Origin: Duganella sp. 1411
GTDB lineage: Bacteria > Pseudomonadota > Gammaproteobacteria > Burkholderiales > Burkholderiaceae_D
Direction: 5' to 3'
Length of the DNA stretch: 64,000 nt
NCBI RefSeq assembly: GCF_017833525.1
Contig: NZ_JAFICD010000001.1
Span: 1,426,001 to 1,490,000 of the forward strand
The notes below the pieces were generated by a model. That model was not told the DNA's origin. It ran no database searches and was given only the letters and a program-made list of their open reading frames with translations. A program made the translations under genes and the position numbers. Below, piece after piece: positions 48,655 to 57,920 of the stretch (position 1 is the stretch's first letter; each line of letters opens with the position of its first letter).

Positions 48655-51081
48655 TCAGGTGCGCAGGCGGGCGCCGTGTTTTTGCTTGGCCGCATCGCCT
48701 GCGGCGCTCATCACCGCCTCGACGACATCGTCCTGCAGCGTGTTTTGAGTATCTTGCAAGCTAAAGCGGAAAGCAAGCGATTTCTCGTCCGACTCCAAAC
48801 CTTTTCCACGATATTCATCAAACAAAACAATGGCTTGCACGATCTTTCCTTGCGGACTTGCTTGCACGGCAGCATTAAATGCGTCCAGCAAATCCTGTGC
48901 CGGAACGGCCTGCTTGACGACGACGGCCAGATCGCGGGTGGCGCCGGGGAACTTGGAAATCTCCACGTATTCTGGCACAGGTCGTTGCTGCAAAGCAACA
49001 GCATCCACTTCGAACACGACCGCCGCGTTCGGCAGCTCGTACTTCTGCAGCCAGCGCGGATGCAGCTCGCCGATGAAGCCGATCACTTTGCCGTCGAGCA
49101 CCACGTGCGCCGAACGGCCCGGGTGCAGCGCCGGATGCTCGGCCTTGACGAAGCGCGGCTGCAGCGGCGCGAACAAGTGCTCCAGGTCCGCCTTGAGGTC
49201 GAAGAAATCGACCGCGCGGCTATCCTGGCCCCACTGCTCGTCCGCCACGCTACCGTAAGCGATCGCGGCCACGCGCTTCGGCTGCCGGTAGCCGGCCACC
49301 GTCAGCGGGCCGTCCGCCACGCTGTCGTCGCGCTGGTACACCGCGCCCACTTCGAACACGCGCACGCGGTTGGTCTTGCGGTTCAGGTTGTAGCGCACGT
49401 TGGCCACCAGGCTGCCGACCAGGGTCGAGCGCATCACGCTCATCTGGCTGGCGATCGGGTTTTGCAGCTTGATCGGATCGGCGTTGCCGCCGAAATCCTG
49501 CTCCCACGCCGCTTCGACAAAGCTCATGTTGACCACTTCCTGGAAGCCCAGGTCGGCCAGCTGGTGGCGCACCGCGAACAGCGACCGGGTGTTCTCCGGC
49601 GCGAGGATCATCGTGTTGGCGGCCACCGGCGCCACGGTCGGGATGTTCTCGAAGCCGTAGACGCGCGCCACTTCCTCGATCAGGTCTTCCTCGATCTCGA
49701 TGTCGAAGCGGTAGCTCGGCGAGGTCACCGAGAACACCCCCTCCTCCAGCGTGAACGGCAGCGCCAGGCGGGTGAAGATGTCGGCCACAAGCTTGTCGTC
49801 CAGCGCCACGCCGATGACTTTCTGCGCGCGCGCGGTGCGCATCTTGACCGGCTCGCGTTGCGGAATGTTGACGATCTGGTCGTCGACCGGGCCGACCTTG
49901 GTCGCCGGCGTGCCGCAGATCTCTATCAGCAGCGAGGTGATGCGCTCGATGTGCTCGACCGTGGTCGCGTAGTCGACGCCACGCTCGAAGCGGTGCGCCG
50001 CGTCGGTCGAGAAGTTATATTTGCGCGCGCGGCCCTGGATGGCGTTCGGCCACCAGAACGCCGCTTCCAGGTAGATCGATTCGGTGTCGAGCGACACGGC
50101 CGTGGCGTCGCCGCCCATGATGCCGGCCAGCGATTCGATTTCCTTGTCGTCGGCGATGACGCCGACCCATTCGTCGATGTTGACCGTGTTACCGTTCAAC
50201 AGCTTCAACGTCTCGCCGCTCTTGCCCCAGCGCACGGTCAGGCCGCCGTGGATCTTGGCCAGGTCGAACACGTGGGTTGGACGGCCCAGCTCCAGCATGA
50301 CGTAGTTGGAGATGTCCACCAGCGCCGACACCGAGCGCTGGCCGCTGCGCTCGAGGCGCTGCTTCATCCAGTCCGGCGTGGCGGCCTTGGCGTTCAGGTG
50401 GCGGATCACGCGGCCGGAGAAGCGGCCGCACAGGTCCGGCGCCGCGATCGTCACCGGCAGCACTTCGTCGCTGTTGACGGCGACCTTGCGGGACTGCGGC
50501 GCGTGCAGCGCCACGCCGGTCAGCGCCGACACTTCGCGCGCCACGCCCAGCACCGACAGGCAATCCGCCTTGTTCGGGGTCAGCTTGATGGTGAACTTGA
50601 GGTCGTTGAGCGCGTAGTAGTCGCGGAAGTTCTGGCCGACCGGCGCGTCGTCCGGCAGCGACGGCAGCGTGCTGCCCTCTTCCGGCAGCCGCAGCTCCTT
50701 GGCGCCGCACAGCATGCCCTGCGACTCGACGCCGCGCAGCTCGCCCACCTTGATCTCATACGGCTTGCCGTCGGCGCCCGGCGGCAGCACCGCCGGCGCC
50801 ACGGCGACCACGACCTTCAAGCCCTGGCGCATGTTCGGCGCGCCGGTGACCACCTTGAGCAGGGTGCCGGTGCCGATGTCCAGCTGCAGCAGGGTCAGGC
50901 GGTCGGCGTTGGGGTGCTTGGCCACCTCGCGCACCTCGGCCACGACGACGTTGGAGAACGGCGGCGCGACCGCTTCGACCTCTTCCACTTCGAGGCCGGA
51001 CATCGTCAGCAGGTGGGCCAGTTCGTCCGAAGTCATCTTCGGATCGACCATGGTACGGAGCCAGTTTTCGGAGAATTGCAT
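48655..51081 (-). CDS. pheT: Phenylalanyl-tRNA synthetase beta subunit
   Basis: PheT is the large subunit of the alpha2-beta2 synthetase. The 808-residue protein shows an N-terminal tRNA-binding OB domain ([26 protein letters not shown]), B3/B4 editing domain ([27 protein letters not shown]), B5 region, and a C-terminal anticodon-binding domain ending with [25 protein letters not shown] and [11 protein letters not shown] 51081 with GAAGG upstream gives [14 protein letters not shown], the normal N-terminus. It follows pheS. Confidence 0.96.
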   Translation of the reverse strand: MQFSENWLRTMVDPKMTSDELAHLLTMSGLEVEEVEAVAPPFSNVVVAEVREVAKHPNADRLTLLQLDIGTGTLLKVVTGAPNMRQGLKVVVAVAPAVLPPGADGKPYEIKVGELRGVESQGMLCGAKELRLPEEGSTLPSLPDDAPVGQNFRDYYALNDLKFTIKLTPNKADCLSVLGVAREVSALTGVALHAPQSRKVAVNSDEVLPVTIAAPDLCGRFSGRVIRHLNAKAATPDWMKQRLERSGQRSVSALVDISNYVMLELGRPTHVFDLAKIHGGLTVRWGKSGETLKLLNGNTVNIDEWVGVIADDKEIESLAGIMGGDATAVSLDTESIYLEAAFWWPNAIQGRARKYNFSTDAAHRFERGVDYATTVEHIERITSLLIEICGTPATKVGPVDDQIVNIPQREPVKMRTARAQKVIGVALDDKLVADIFTRLALPFTLEEGVFSVTSPSYRFDIEIEEDLIEEVARVYGFENIPTVAPVAANTMILAPENTRSLFAVRHQLADLGFQEVVNMSFVEAAWEQDFGGNADPIKLQNPIASQMSVMRSTLVGSLVANVRYNLNRKTNRVRVFEVGAVYQRDDSVADGPLTVAGYRQPKRVAAIAYGSVADEQWGQDSRAVDFFDLKADLEHLFAPLQPRFVKAEHPALHPGRSAHVVLDGKVIGFIGELHPRWLQKYELPNAAVVFEVDAVALQQRPVPEYVEISKFPGATRDLAVVVKQAVPAQDLLDAFNAAVQASPQGKIVQAIVLFDEYRGKGLESDEKSLAFRFSLQDTQNTLQDDVVEAVMSAAGDAAKQKHGARLRT

Positions 51082-51168
51082 AATCAAGCCTTCAAAGAGT
51101 GTCCAGCGGGAGCGCCTGCCGTGCCAGCCGGCCGCGCTCGACCGCGTGTAGTGTACTGAACAGTGTTC

Positions 51169-52188
51169 TTAGTTGAACTGCTTCAGGAAGCGCAGGTCGC
51201 CCTCGTAGAACAGGCGCAGGTCGCTGACGCCGTAGCGCAGCATCGTCAGGCGCTCGAGGCCGGAGCCGAACGCGAAGCCGATGTACTTTTCCGGGTCCAG
51301 GCCGAAATTGCGCACCACCGTCGGATGCACCTGGCCCGAGCCGGAAATTTCCAGCCAGCGGCCCTTCAGCGGTCCGGAGCCGAAGGCGATATCGATCTCG
51401 GCCGACGGTTCGGTGAACGGGAAATACGACGGACGGAAGCGCACCTGCAAGTCGTCGGTCTCGAAGAAGGCCTTGACGAAGTTCAGGTACACGCCCTTGA
51501 GGTCGGCGAAGCTGATGTCCTCGGCGATCCACAGGCCCTCGACCTGGTGGAACATCGGCGAGTGCGTGGCGTCGCTGTCGACGCGGTAGGTGCGGCCCGG
51601 CGCGATGACCTTGATCGGCGGCGTGTGGCTGCGCGCGTAGCGCACCTGCATCGGGCTGGTGTGCGTGCGCAGCAGCAGCGGCTTGCCTTCGCTGTCGTTG
51701 CCGTCGATATAGAAAGTGTCTTGCATCGAGCGCGCCGGATGGTTCTCCGGGCTGTTCAACGCGGTGAAGTTGGTCCAGTCGTTTTCGATCTCGGGGCCGT
51801 CGGCCACGTCGAAACCGATCGAGCGGAAGATCTCCTCGACCCGCTCCCAGGTGCGCATGACCGGGTGCAGGCCGCCGCCGGCGCGTCCGCGGCCAGGCAG
51901 CGAGACGTCGATCGCCTCGGCGTTCAAACGGGTTTGCATCTGGGCGTCGGCCAGCGCGTCGCGCCGGGCCGTCAACGCCGCTTCGATTTGTCCCTTGGCG
52001 GCGTTGATCAACGCGCCCTGCGCCTTGCGCGCTTCCGGGTCGAGCTTGCCCAACCCCTTCATCAATTCGGTGATCTGGCCGGTCTTGCCCAGGTATTTGG
52101 CTTTGGCATTTTCCAGCGCGGCGGCGTCATCTTGCGCGACCGTGAAATCCTGCACTGCTGAGGCGACGAGTTGTTCCAGGGAGTCCAT
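51169..52188 (-). CDS. pheS: Phenylalanyl-tRNA synthetase alpha subunit
   Basis: PheS is the catalytic subunit. The 339-residue protein has the class II motifs: an N-terminal coiled coil ([19 protein letters not shown]), motif 2 region ([11 protein letters not shown] ... [22 protein letters not shown]), and motif 3 ([19 protein letters not shown]). Two terminator-like hairpins flank it upstream. AGGATAAG precedes the ATG. Confidence 0.97.
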   Translation of the reverse strand: MDSLEQLVASAVQDFTVAQDDAAALENAKAKYLGKTGQITELMKGLGKLDPEARKAQGALINAAKGQIEAALTARRDALADAQMQTRLNAEAIDVSLPGRGRAGGGLHPVMRTWERVEEIFRSIGFDVADGPEIENDWTNFTALNSPENHPARSMQDTFYIDGNDSEGKPLLLRTHTSPMQVRYARSHTPPIKVIAPGRTYRVDSDATHSPMFHQVEGLWIAEDISFADLKGVYLNFVKAFFETDDLQVRFRPSYFPFTEPSAEIDIAFGSGPLKGRWLEISGSGQVHPTVVRNFGLDPEKYIGFAFGSGLERLTMLRYGVSDLRLFYEGDLRFLKQFN

Positions 52189-52208
52189 GCGTTTTTCTTA
52201 TCCTCAAT

Positions 52209-52245
52209 CAAAAACGGGGCACAGGTCTAGACCTTTGCCCCGTTC
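52209..52245 (-). terminator. Terminator between rplT and pheS
   Basis: On the minus strand AACGGGGCA (about 52244-52236) pairs with TGCCCCGTT (52221-52213), with an inner AGGT/ACCT pair, and is followed by a T5 run. It lies between the rplT stop and pheS. No Phe-rich leader peptide of the pheM type is visible, so classical pheST attenuation is not supported. Confidence 0.7.
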
Positions 52246-52289
52246 CCAACCACCGGCCCGGTGAGGGGCCAGCGATCAACAATCAATGC

Positions 52290-52649
52290 TTACGCAGCGA
52301 TTTTTGCTTTCACAGCGTTGACAATCGCGGCGAAGGCCGGCTTGTCCATCACTGCCATATCGGCCAGAACCTTGCGGTCCAGTTCGATCGAAGCTTTTTT
52401 CAGACCGTTCATGAACACGCTGTACGTCACGCCATGCTCACGGGAAGCGGCGTTGATACGGGCGATCCACAGGCGGCGGAAGACGCGCTTCTTGTTACGA
52501 CGGTCGCGGTAGGCGTATTGGCCAGCGCGCATGACTGCTTGCTTGGCAACACGGTAAACCTTGCTGCGACGACCACGGTAACCTTTGGCCAGGTTTAAGA
52601 CTTTTTTATGACGGGCACGAGCTGTAACCCCACGTTTTACTCTAGGCAT
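52290..52649 (-). CDS. rplT: 50S ribosomal protein L20
   Basis: A 119-residue ribosomal protein that binds 23S rRNA early in 50S assembly and, in E. coli, represses its own operon. The sequence [39 protein letters not shown] is highly conserved. AAGGAG precedes the ATG. It is 23 bases downstream of rpmI. Confidence 0.98.
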   Translation of the reverse strand: MPRVKRGVTARARHKKVLNLAKGYRGRRSKVYRVAKQAVMRAGQYAYRDRRNKKRVFRRLWIARINAASREHGVTYSVFMNGLKKASIELDRKVLADMAVMDKPAFAAIVNAVKAKIAA

Positions 52650-52672
52650 AGTAACTCCTTAAAAGTGTGAGA

Positions 52673-52870
52673 TTAAGCGGATGGCATCATGCGCATGACG
52701 GACGTGACGTCCGATGCGTTGATGTTACGGGTGCCGCGCAGCTGACGCTTGTTCTTGGTGGTCTTCTTGGTCAGGATGTGGCGCTTGAACGCCATACCCG
52801 ATTTAACAGTACCACCCGGACGCACGCGAAAACGTTTCTTCGCGGAGCTTTTGGTTTTCATTTTTGGCAT
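52673..52870 (-). CDS. rpmI: 50S ribosomal protein L35
   Basis: A 65-residue basic ribosomal protein, [32 protein letters not shown], conserved across bacteria. It is normally cotranscribed with infC; here a terminator-like hairpin and a palindrome lie between infC and rpmI, and a TATAAT box just upstream (53001-53006) points to its own promoter. Confidence 0.97.
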   Translation of the reverse strand: MPKMKTKSSAKKRFRVRPGGTVKSGMAFKRHILTKKTTKNKRQLRGTRNINASDVTSVMRMMPSA

Positions 52871-53000
52871 AGCAATCTACCCTCTTGGGTAGCTCCATAT
52901 CAAACAGGATTGCAGGTGGTGACACGACGTCACGCTTAGATGCCTGCTTTCACTTGTTTTTGCAGCAGATGCGAGTCCACTACATTTACAACAGCCGGCA

Positions 53001-53006
53001 ATTATA
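53001..53006 (-). promoter_or_regulatory. Candidate -10 box for rpmI-rplT
   Basis: TATAAT on the minus strand, 130 bases upstream of rpmI and just past the terminator-like hairpin after infC. The -35 region is weak (TGCAGA or GCAGAA with 16-17 base spacing), so the promoter call is tentative. Confidence 0.45.
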
Positions 53007-53034
53007 GACCAGTTGCGGCGATTCTGCAGCAAAT

Positions 53035-53062
53035 AAAAAGGGCGCCATGGTGGCGCCCTTCC
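53035..53062 (-). terminator. Terminator downstream of infC
   Basis: On the minus strand GGGCGCC pairs with GGCGCCC around ACCAT, followed by TTTTTATTT, placing a strong rho-independent terminator between infC and rpmI, which are usually cotranscribed. A short palindrome of the GGGGTC family lies just upstream of it on the same strand. Confidence 0.8.
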
Positions 53063-53079
53063 TTAACCCACAGACCGAA

Positions 53080-53109
53080 GGGGTCGTACCCCGTCCGGGG
53101 TACGACCCC
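53080..53109. repeat. Short perfect palindrome, GGGGTC family
   Basis: GGGGTCGTACCCC (53080-53092) pairs with GGGGTACGACCCC (53097-53109) around a four-base loop. It is in the infC-rpmI gap, beside the terminator at 53035-53062. It is nearly identical to the palindrome at 16514. Confidence 0.75.
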
Positions 53110-53137
53110 GCGACGAATCGCCGTGCGGGTCTAAAGC

Positions 53138-53659
53138 TTACTTCTTTTTCTTCGGAGACAACACCATGATCATCTGGCGGCCTTCCATCTTCGGGAACTG
53201 CTCGACCTGGCCGTACGGCTCCAGATCGGCCTTCAGGCGTTCCAGCATGCGGAAGCCAATATCCTGGTGCGCCATCTCGCGGCCGCGGAAACGCAGCGTG
53301 ATCTTGGTCTTATCGCCCTCGTCGAGGAACTTGATAAGGTTGCGCAACTTGATATTGTAATCGCCGTCATCGGTGCCCGGACGGAATTTGACTTCCTTGA
53401 CCGCGATGATCTTTTGCTTCAATTTAGCTTCGTGAGCCTTTTTCTGCTCCGAATACTTGAATTTGCCGTAGTCCATCAAACGGCAAACCGGCGGTACCGC
53501 CGTTGGCGCGATCTCGACCAGGTCGACATTGGCCTCTTCCGCCAGGCGGAAGGCTTCGGCCAAAGTGACGATACCGAGCGGCTCGTTCTCGACCCCGGTT
53601 AAACGCATTTCAGGGGCAGTGATTTCGCCGTTGATGCGATGCGACTTGTCAGTAGCTAT
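53138..53659 (-). CDS. infC: Translation initiation factor IF-3 (AUA start)
   Basis: IF-3 discriminates start codons on the 30S subunit. Reading from an AUA at 53659 gives 173 residues beginning (M)[19 protein letters not shown], the expected N-terminus and length; the first ATG (53608) would drop 17 conserved residues. AAGGA sits six bases upstream. infC genes in many bacteria use rare starts (AUU, AUC, AUA) because IF-3 rejects them, giving feedback control. The C-terminal part has [27 protein letters not shown]. Followed by a terminator. Confidence 0.93.
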   Translation of the reverse strand: MATDKSHRINGEITAPEMRLTGVENEPLGIVTLAEAFRLAEEANVDLVEIAPTAVPPVCRLMDYGKFKYSEQKKAHEAKLKQKIIAVKEVKFRPGTDDGDYNIKLRNLIKFLDEGDKTKITLRFRGREMAHQDIGFRMLERLKADLEPYGQVEQFPKMEGRQMIMVLSPKKKK

Positions 53660-53665
53660 GGTGAT

Positions 53666-53670
53666 TCCTT
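53666..53670 (-). promoter_or_regulatory. Ribosome binding site that decides the infC start
   Basis: AAGGA on the minus strand with six bases before the AUA at 53659. No comparable site precedes the downstream ATG at 53608. Confidence 0.75.
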
Positions 53671-53698
53671 TTAAAATCTAATGGTAAGGCCAGTGCGA

Positions 53699-55606
53699 TC
53701 AGGCTTTATTGGCGACGTCTTGCTGGAGTCGCTCGATCAGGGCATCGACGGACATGACGCCCAGATCGACATTGCCCCGTGCCCGCACGGCCACGGTGTT
53801 GGCATCCCGCTCTTTATCGCCGACTACAAGGATGTAGGGCAGTTTTTGGACGGAATGTTCACGTATTTTATAGGTTATTTTCTCGTTGCGCAAATCGCTC
53901 TGCACGCGGAAGCCGCTGCGGCGCAGCTTTTCCGTCACTTGGGCCACATAATCGGCCTGCGCGTCGGAGATGTTCAGCACCGATACTTGCACCGGAGCAA
54001 GCCAGGCCGGCAAAGCGCCCGCGTAGTTCTCGATCAGGATGCCGATGAAGCGCTCCATCGAGCCGACGATGGCCCGGTGCAGCATGACCGGCACCTTGCG
54101 GCTGTTGTCGGCCGCCACGTATTCGGCGCCCAGGCGCTCCGGCATGAAGAAGTCGACCTGCATCGTGCCGACCTGCCATGGACGGCCCAGCGAATCCTTC
54201 AGGTGGTACTCGATCTTCGGACCGTAGAACGCGCCCTCGCCCGGCAACTCGGTCCAGGTCACGCCGCAGGCGCGCAGGCCGGAGCGCAGCGCGTCCTCGG
54301 CCTCGTCCCAGACTTCGTCGGTGCCGATGCGGTTGTCCGGACGCAGCGCCAGCTTGACGTCGATGTTGTGGAAATCGAAGTCCTTGTACACTTCCATCGC
54401 TTGCGTGTGGAAAGCCACCACTTCCGGCTCGATCTGCTCTTCGGTGCAGAAGATGTGGCCGTCGTCCTGGGTGAAGCCGCGCACGCGCATGATGCCGTGC
54501 AGCGCGCCGGACGGCTCGTTGCGGTGGCACTGGCCGAACTCGCCGTAACGCAGCGGCAGGTCGCGGTAGCTGCGCATGTTGCTGTTGAAGATCTGCACGT
54601 GGCCCGGGCAGTTCATCGGCTTGAGCGCGTAGGAACGGTTTTCCGATTCCGTCACGAACATGTTTTCGCGGTAGTTGTCCCAGTGGCCGGTCTTGCCCCA
54701 CAGGCTGGAATCGAGGATCTGCGGCGCCTTGACTTCCTGGTAGCCGTTGATCTGGTACTTGTTGCGCATGTATTGCTCGACCTGCTGCCAGATGGTCCAG
54801 CCCTTCGGATGCCAGAACACCAGGCCCGGCGCCTCATCTTGAAAGTGGAAGAAGTCCAATTGCTTTCCAAGCTTTCTGTGGTCGCGCTTTTCCGCCTCTT
54901 CCAACTGGAACAGGTACTGCTCCTGGTCTTCCTTCTTGGTCCAGGCGGTGCCGTAGACACGCTGCAGCATTTCATTCTTGCTGTCGCCGCGCCAGTAGGC
55001 GCCGGCCAGCTTCATCAGCTTGAACACTTTCAGCTTGCCGGTCGACGGCACGTGCGGACCGCGGCACAAGTCGGTGAATTTGCCTTCCGAGTACAGCGAC
55101 ACGTCCTGGTCGGCCGGAATCGACGAGATGATCTCGGCCTTGTAGTCCTCGCCGATCGACTTGAAGTAAGCGACGGCCTCGTCGCGCGGCAGCACCTTGC
55201 GGGTGACCGGCTCGTCCTTCTTGGCCAGTTCGGTCATTTTCTTTTCGATCGCCACCAGGTCGTCCGGCGTGAACGGGCGCTTGTACGAGAAGTCGTAGTA
55301 GAAGCCGTTTTCGATGACCGGGCCGATGGTCACTTGCGCGTCCGGGAACAGTTCCTTGACGGCGTAGGCCAGCAAGTGGGCGGTCGAGTGGCGGATCACG
55401 TCGAGGCCTTCCGGGTCCTTGTCGGTGATGATGGCCAGATCGGCATCCTTCTCGATCAGGAAAGAGGTATCCACCACTTTGCCGTCGACCTTGCCGGCCA
55501 GCGCGGCCTTGCCCAGGCTGGTGGCGATGCTGGTCGCCACTTGAGCCACGGTGACTGGGCCGTCGAATTCACGGGCAGAACCATCTGGAAGGCGGACTGA
55601 AAGCAT
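53699..55606 (-). CDS. thrS: Threonyl-tRNA synthetase
   Basis: ThrRS charges tRNA-Thr and edits mischarged Ser. The 635-residue protein has an N-terminal TGS domain, an editing domain ([35 protein letters not shown] with its HxxxH), the catalytic class II motifs ([10 protein letters not shown] with the zinc-binding Cys; [18 protein letters not shown]) and a C-terminal anticodon-binding domain. The ATG 55606 follows AGGAG. It is 39 bases upstream of infC. No T-box leader is seen. Confidence 0.97.
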   Translation of the reverse strand: MLSVRLPDGSAREFDGPVTVAQVATSIATSLGKAALAGKVDGKVVDTSFLIEKDADLAIITDKDPEGLDVIRHSTAHLLAYAVKELFPDAQVTIGPVIENGFYYDFSYKRPFTPDDLVAIEKKMTELAKKDEPVTRKVLPRDEAVAYFKSIGEDYKAEIISSIPADQDVSLYSEGKFTDLCRGPHVPSTGKLKVFKLMKLAGAYWRGDSKNEMLQRVYGTAWTKKEDQEQYLFQLEEAEKRDHRKLGKQLDFFHFQDEAPGLVFWHPKGWTIWQQVEQYMRNKYQINGYQEVKAPQILDSSLWGKTGHWDNYRENMFVTESENRSYALKPMNCPGHVQIFNSNMRSYRDLPLRYGEFGQCHRNEPSGALHGIMRVRGFTQDDGHIFCTEEQIEPEVVAFHTQAMEVYKDFDFHNIDVKLALRPDNRIGTDEVWDEAEDALRSGLRACGVTWTELPGEGAFYGPKIEYHLKDSLGRPWQVGTMQVDFFMPERLGAEYVAADNSRKVPVMLHRAIVGSMERFIGILIENYAGALPAWLAPVQVSVLNISDAQADYVAQVTEKLRRSGFRVQSDLRNEKITYKIREHSVQKLPYILVVGDKERDANTVAVRARGNVDLGVMSVDALIERLQQDVANKA

Positions 55607-55672
55607 AGTGATCTCCTGTCGGCGCGGGGCCGGTGTAGTAACAACGTTGAAGCGTGAATAAAAACGCGGACG

Positions 55673-55700
55673 AAAAAAAAACGCGGGCTAGCCGCGTTTT
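55673..55700 (-). terminator. Terminator downstream of the tRNA-Val pair
   Basis: On the minus strand AAAACGCGG (55700-55692) pairs with CCGCGTTTT (55686-55678) around a five-base loop, followed by a run of at least eight T. It lies between the tRNA genes and thrS, so thrS probably has a separate promoter. Confidence 0.88.
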
Positions 55701-55805
55701 CTCTTTTTTTGAGCAAAAGAATCCCGATCGACTAGCGTCACTCCCAAAGCTTGGTAGTAGTTCGCGGTGTCATAACCGGATTGCCTTTCTCGCTCTTACA
55801 TGTTC

Positions 55806-55882
55806 TGGTGGGCGGTGCAGAATTCGAATCTGCGACCCCTTGGATGTCGACCAAGTATTCTAACCAGCTGAACTAACCGCCC
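55806..55882 (-). tRNA. tRNA-Val (GAC), copy 2
   Basis: A 77-nt tRNA with encoded CCA. Acceptor GGGCGGT/ACCGCCC, D-arm GTTC...GAAT, anticodon stem CTTGG/CCAAG, loop TCGACAT (anticodon GAC), T-arm GCAGA/TCTGC with TTCGAAT. Position 33 is C where nearly all tRNAs have U. The D-arm and variable region resemble tRNA-Asp, but the anticodon is Val. Confidence 0.93.
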
Positions 55883-55935
55883 GTTGTACTGCATTACTTC
55901 TATTTTACCGCTTTTTACCACTGTGCTACGTAATC

Positions 55936-56012
55936 TGGTGGGCGGTGCAGAATTCGAATCTGCGACCCCTTGGATGTCGACCAAGTATTCTAACCAGCTG
56001 AACTAACCGCCC
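55936..56012 (-). tRNA. tRNA-Val (GAC), copy 1
   Basis: Identical over all 77 nt to the copy at 55806-55882, including C at position 33. The two are separated by 53 bases that are not alike, so this is an old tandem duplication kept identical by function or gene conversion. Both are read on the minus strand and probably lie on one precursor transcript. Confidence 0.93.
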
Positions 56013-56152
56013 GAAGACCAGCATTATAGAGAGCGATTCGGAGAAAAACAAGGGCAATAATCGGAAACATTTACAAAACGCACTATGACTGCGCGAGACG
56101 CGCCGCGTGCCCATCCTTTAAACTGTGGTTGTTACGATCACCGACGGATCCC

Positions 56153-57106
56153 ATGCAAGCTGAAACCCGCATCCACACAGGCGCCGAGGCGCCCCCCTCG
56201 CCTTCCGCCCACCTGCACGAGCACCGCGACGGCGACGCCAAGCACGCCCACTTCACGGTTCAGCGCAGCCAGTCGGTGCTGGCGTGGTCGCTGGCGCTGA
56301 CCCTGGGCTTCGCCGTGGTAGAGGTCGTCACCGGCTTCATGTCCAACTCGCTGGCCTTGATTTCCGACGCCGGCCACATGGTCACCGACGCCGCCGCGCT
56401 GGGGCTGGCCCTGCTGGCGCAGCTGATCGCCAAGCGGCCGCCGTCGGCGCGCCACTCGTTCGGCTTCGGCCGCGCCGAGGCGCTGGCCGCGTTCGTCAAC
56501 AGCCTGGTGCTGCTGGTGCTGGTCGGGTGGATCGTGTTCGAGGCCGCGCAGCGCTTCGCCCATCCCGAGCAGGTGCATGGCGCGACGGTGTTCATCGTCG
56601 CCGCCATCGGCCTGGCCATCAATCTCGTGCTCGCTTATATGTTGTCGCGCGGCGACAGCAACATGAACACGCGCGCGGCGCTGGTCAACGTCATCGGCGA
56701 CCTGCTGGGATCGGTGGCGGCGCTGGTGGCCGGCGCCGTCATCTATTACACGGGCTGGATGATGATCGACCCGCTGCTGTCGGTCTTTGTGGCGTTGCTG
56801 ATTTTAAAATCGACCGTCGGCGTGCTGCGCGAGTCCTACCACTTCCTGATGGGCGGCGTGCCCGAGCCGATCGACTACCTCAAGGTCGGCGCCGATCTCG
56901 AACAGATCGGCGGCGTCTGCTCGGTGCACGACCTGCACGTATGGGACATGTCGCCCGGCGAGCCGGCGCTGATCGGCCACGTCGAAATCGCCGACCTGGC
57001 GCGCTGGCCCGAGATCCTGCACGCGATCAAAGCCATGCTGCTGGAAAAACACGGCATCGACCACATCACCTTGCAGGCCGAAGTCGCGCCGCAAGCGCCC
57101 CTTTAA
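56153..57106 (+). CDS. Cation diffusion facilitator metal efflux protein
   Basis: A 317-residue zinc/cobalt/cadmium efflux antiporter of the CzcD type. After a His-rich N-terminus (HLHEHRDGDAKHAHF), six membrane helices follow; metal-binding residues are visible in ALISDAGHMVTDAAAL (helix 2, Asp and His) and ALVNVIGDLLGS (helix 5, Asp). A cytoplasmic domain with VHDLHVWDMSPGEPAL closes the protein. ATG 56153 was chosen for its normal N-terminus; upstream ATGs lack support. Confidence 0.93.
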   Translation: MQAETRIHTGAEAPPSPSAHLHEHRDGDAKHAHFTVQRSQSVLAWSLALTLGFAVVEVVTGFMSNSLALISDAGHMVTDAAALGLALLAQLIAKRPPSARHSFGFGRAEALAAFVNSLVLLVLVGWIVFEAAQRFAHPEQVHGATVFIVAAIGLAINLVLAYMLSRGDSNMNTRAALVNVIGDLLGSVAALVAGAVIYYTGWMMIDPLLSVFVALLILKSTVGVLRESYHFLMGGVPEPIDYLKVGADLEQIGGVCSVHDLHVWDMSPGEPALIGHVEIADLARWPEILHAIKAMLLEKHGIDHITLQAEVAPQAPL

Positions 57107-57125
57107 CCACAGCCCCTGGAACACC

Positions 57126-57767
57126 ATGCACAATTTTGAGAAACGCCGCGACCGTTACGAGTTGTTTGCCGCGTTCGAAAAGCCGCTCGTCAACGTCAGC
57201 TTTGAAATGGTCGTGCCGGACTTCCGGCCGTACTGCAAGGAGCACAAGCTGCCGCCGTTCCATTTTTTCCTGTATTGCATACTGAATTCGATCAAGGAGA
57301 TCGACAACTTCATGTACCGCATCCACGACGGCGAGGTCATCAAGATCGACGAATTCTGGGCCTCGTACACCGTGCTCAACAGGGACAACAACCTCAACTT
57401 CGCCTGCTTCGCGATGTCGACCGACCTGCGCGAATTCATCGCCCGCAGCCTGGAGGCCAAGGCCGTCGCCGAGGCCAGCGGCGCGATGATTAACTCGGCC
57501 AAGCAGCAGTCCGAGCGCGAACAGAAGAACAACGTCCACATCACCTGCATGCCGTGGTTCAAGCTGACCTCGATCGAGCACCCGGTCTACCGCCACGGCG
57601 GCTACGACATCCCCTCGCTGGCGTGGGGCAAGTTCGGCGACGCCGCCGACGGCAAGATGACGGTGCCGTTCTCGGTGCAGGCGCACCACGGCTTCGTCGA
57701 CGGCTACCACATCCATTTGCTGGCCGTGGCGATCGCCGCGCGGGTGGCAGGGATCATGCAGCCATGA
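57126..57767 (+). CDS. Chloramphenicol acetyltransferase-like protein
   Basis: A 213-residue CAT-fold protein. The catalytic motif HHGFVDGYH places the general-base His at 187-188 and the structural Asp at 192. Overall length and the FYCILNSIKEIDNFMYRI-like region (YCILNSIKEIDNFMYRI) match type A CATs. Divergent chromosomal CATs acetylate various acceptors and need not give chloramphenicol resistance. It lies 19 bases downstream of the CDF gene and ends beside the repeat element at 57770. Confidence 0.86.
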   Translation: MHNFEKRRDRYELFAAFEKPLVNVSFEMVVPDFRPYCKEHKLPPFHFFLYCILNSIKEIDNFMYRIHDGEVIKIDEFWASYTVLNRDNNLNFACFAMSTDLREFIARSLEAKAVAEASGAMINSAKQQSEREQKNNVHITCMPWFKLTSIEHPVYRHGGYDIPSLAWGKFGDAADGKMTVPFSVQAHHGFVDGYHIHLLAVAIAARVAGIMQP

Positions 57768-57769
57768 CA

Positions 57770-57915
57770 ACTCCGGGGTCAGGTCCACCATTTCTACACG
57801 AGCGGAACCGTAGGCGACAAAAACCCGCACAAAACACGCATTCACGGCGTGTTGGTCCGTACATTCCACCCGAACCGATCAGCCCGTGTAGAAATGGTGG
57901 ACCTGACCCCGGAGT
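57770..57915. repeat. Long inverted-repeat element, copy 2
   Basis: Perfect 31-bp arms (57770-57800 and 57885-57915), identical to those at 31195-31289, flank an 84-base centre. The centre has AACCGTA soon after the left arm, CAGCC just before the right arm and its own stem AACACGC/GCGTGTT. It fills the gap between two convergent genes, touching the CAT stop on one side and ending five bases from the relA stop. Confidence 0.92.
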
Positions 57916-57920
57916 TGCTT

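Noticed and set aside
52189..52289. A pheM-like leader peptide before pheS
   Set aside because: No small frame with a run of Phe codons precedes the terminator.
55607..55672. T-box or thrS leader-type control
   Set aside because: No T-box motif, and the space before the thrS ATG is too short after the tRNA terminator.
55796..56114. Small open frames over the tRNA-Val genes (reading LVRILGRHPRGRRFEF)
   Set aside because: They are translations of the tRNA genes themselves, a common false gene call.
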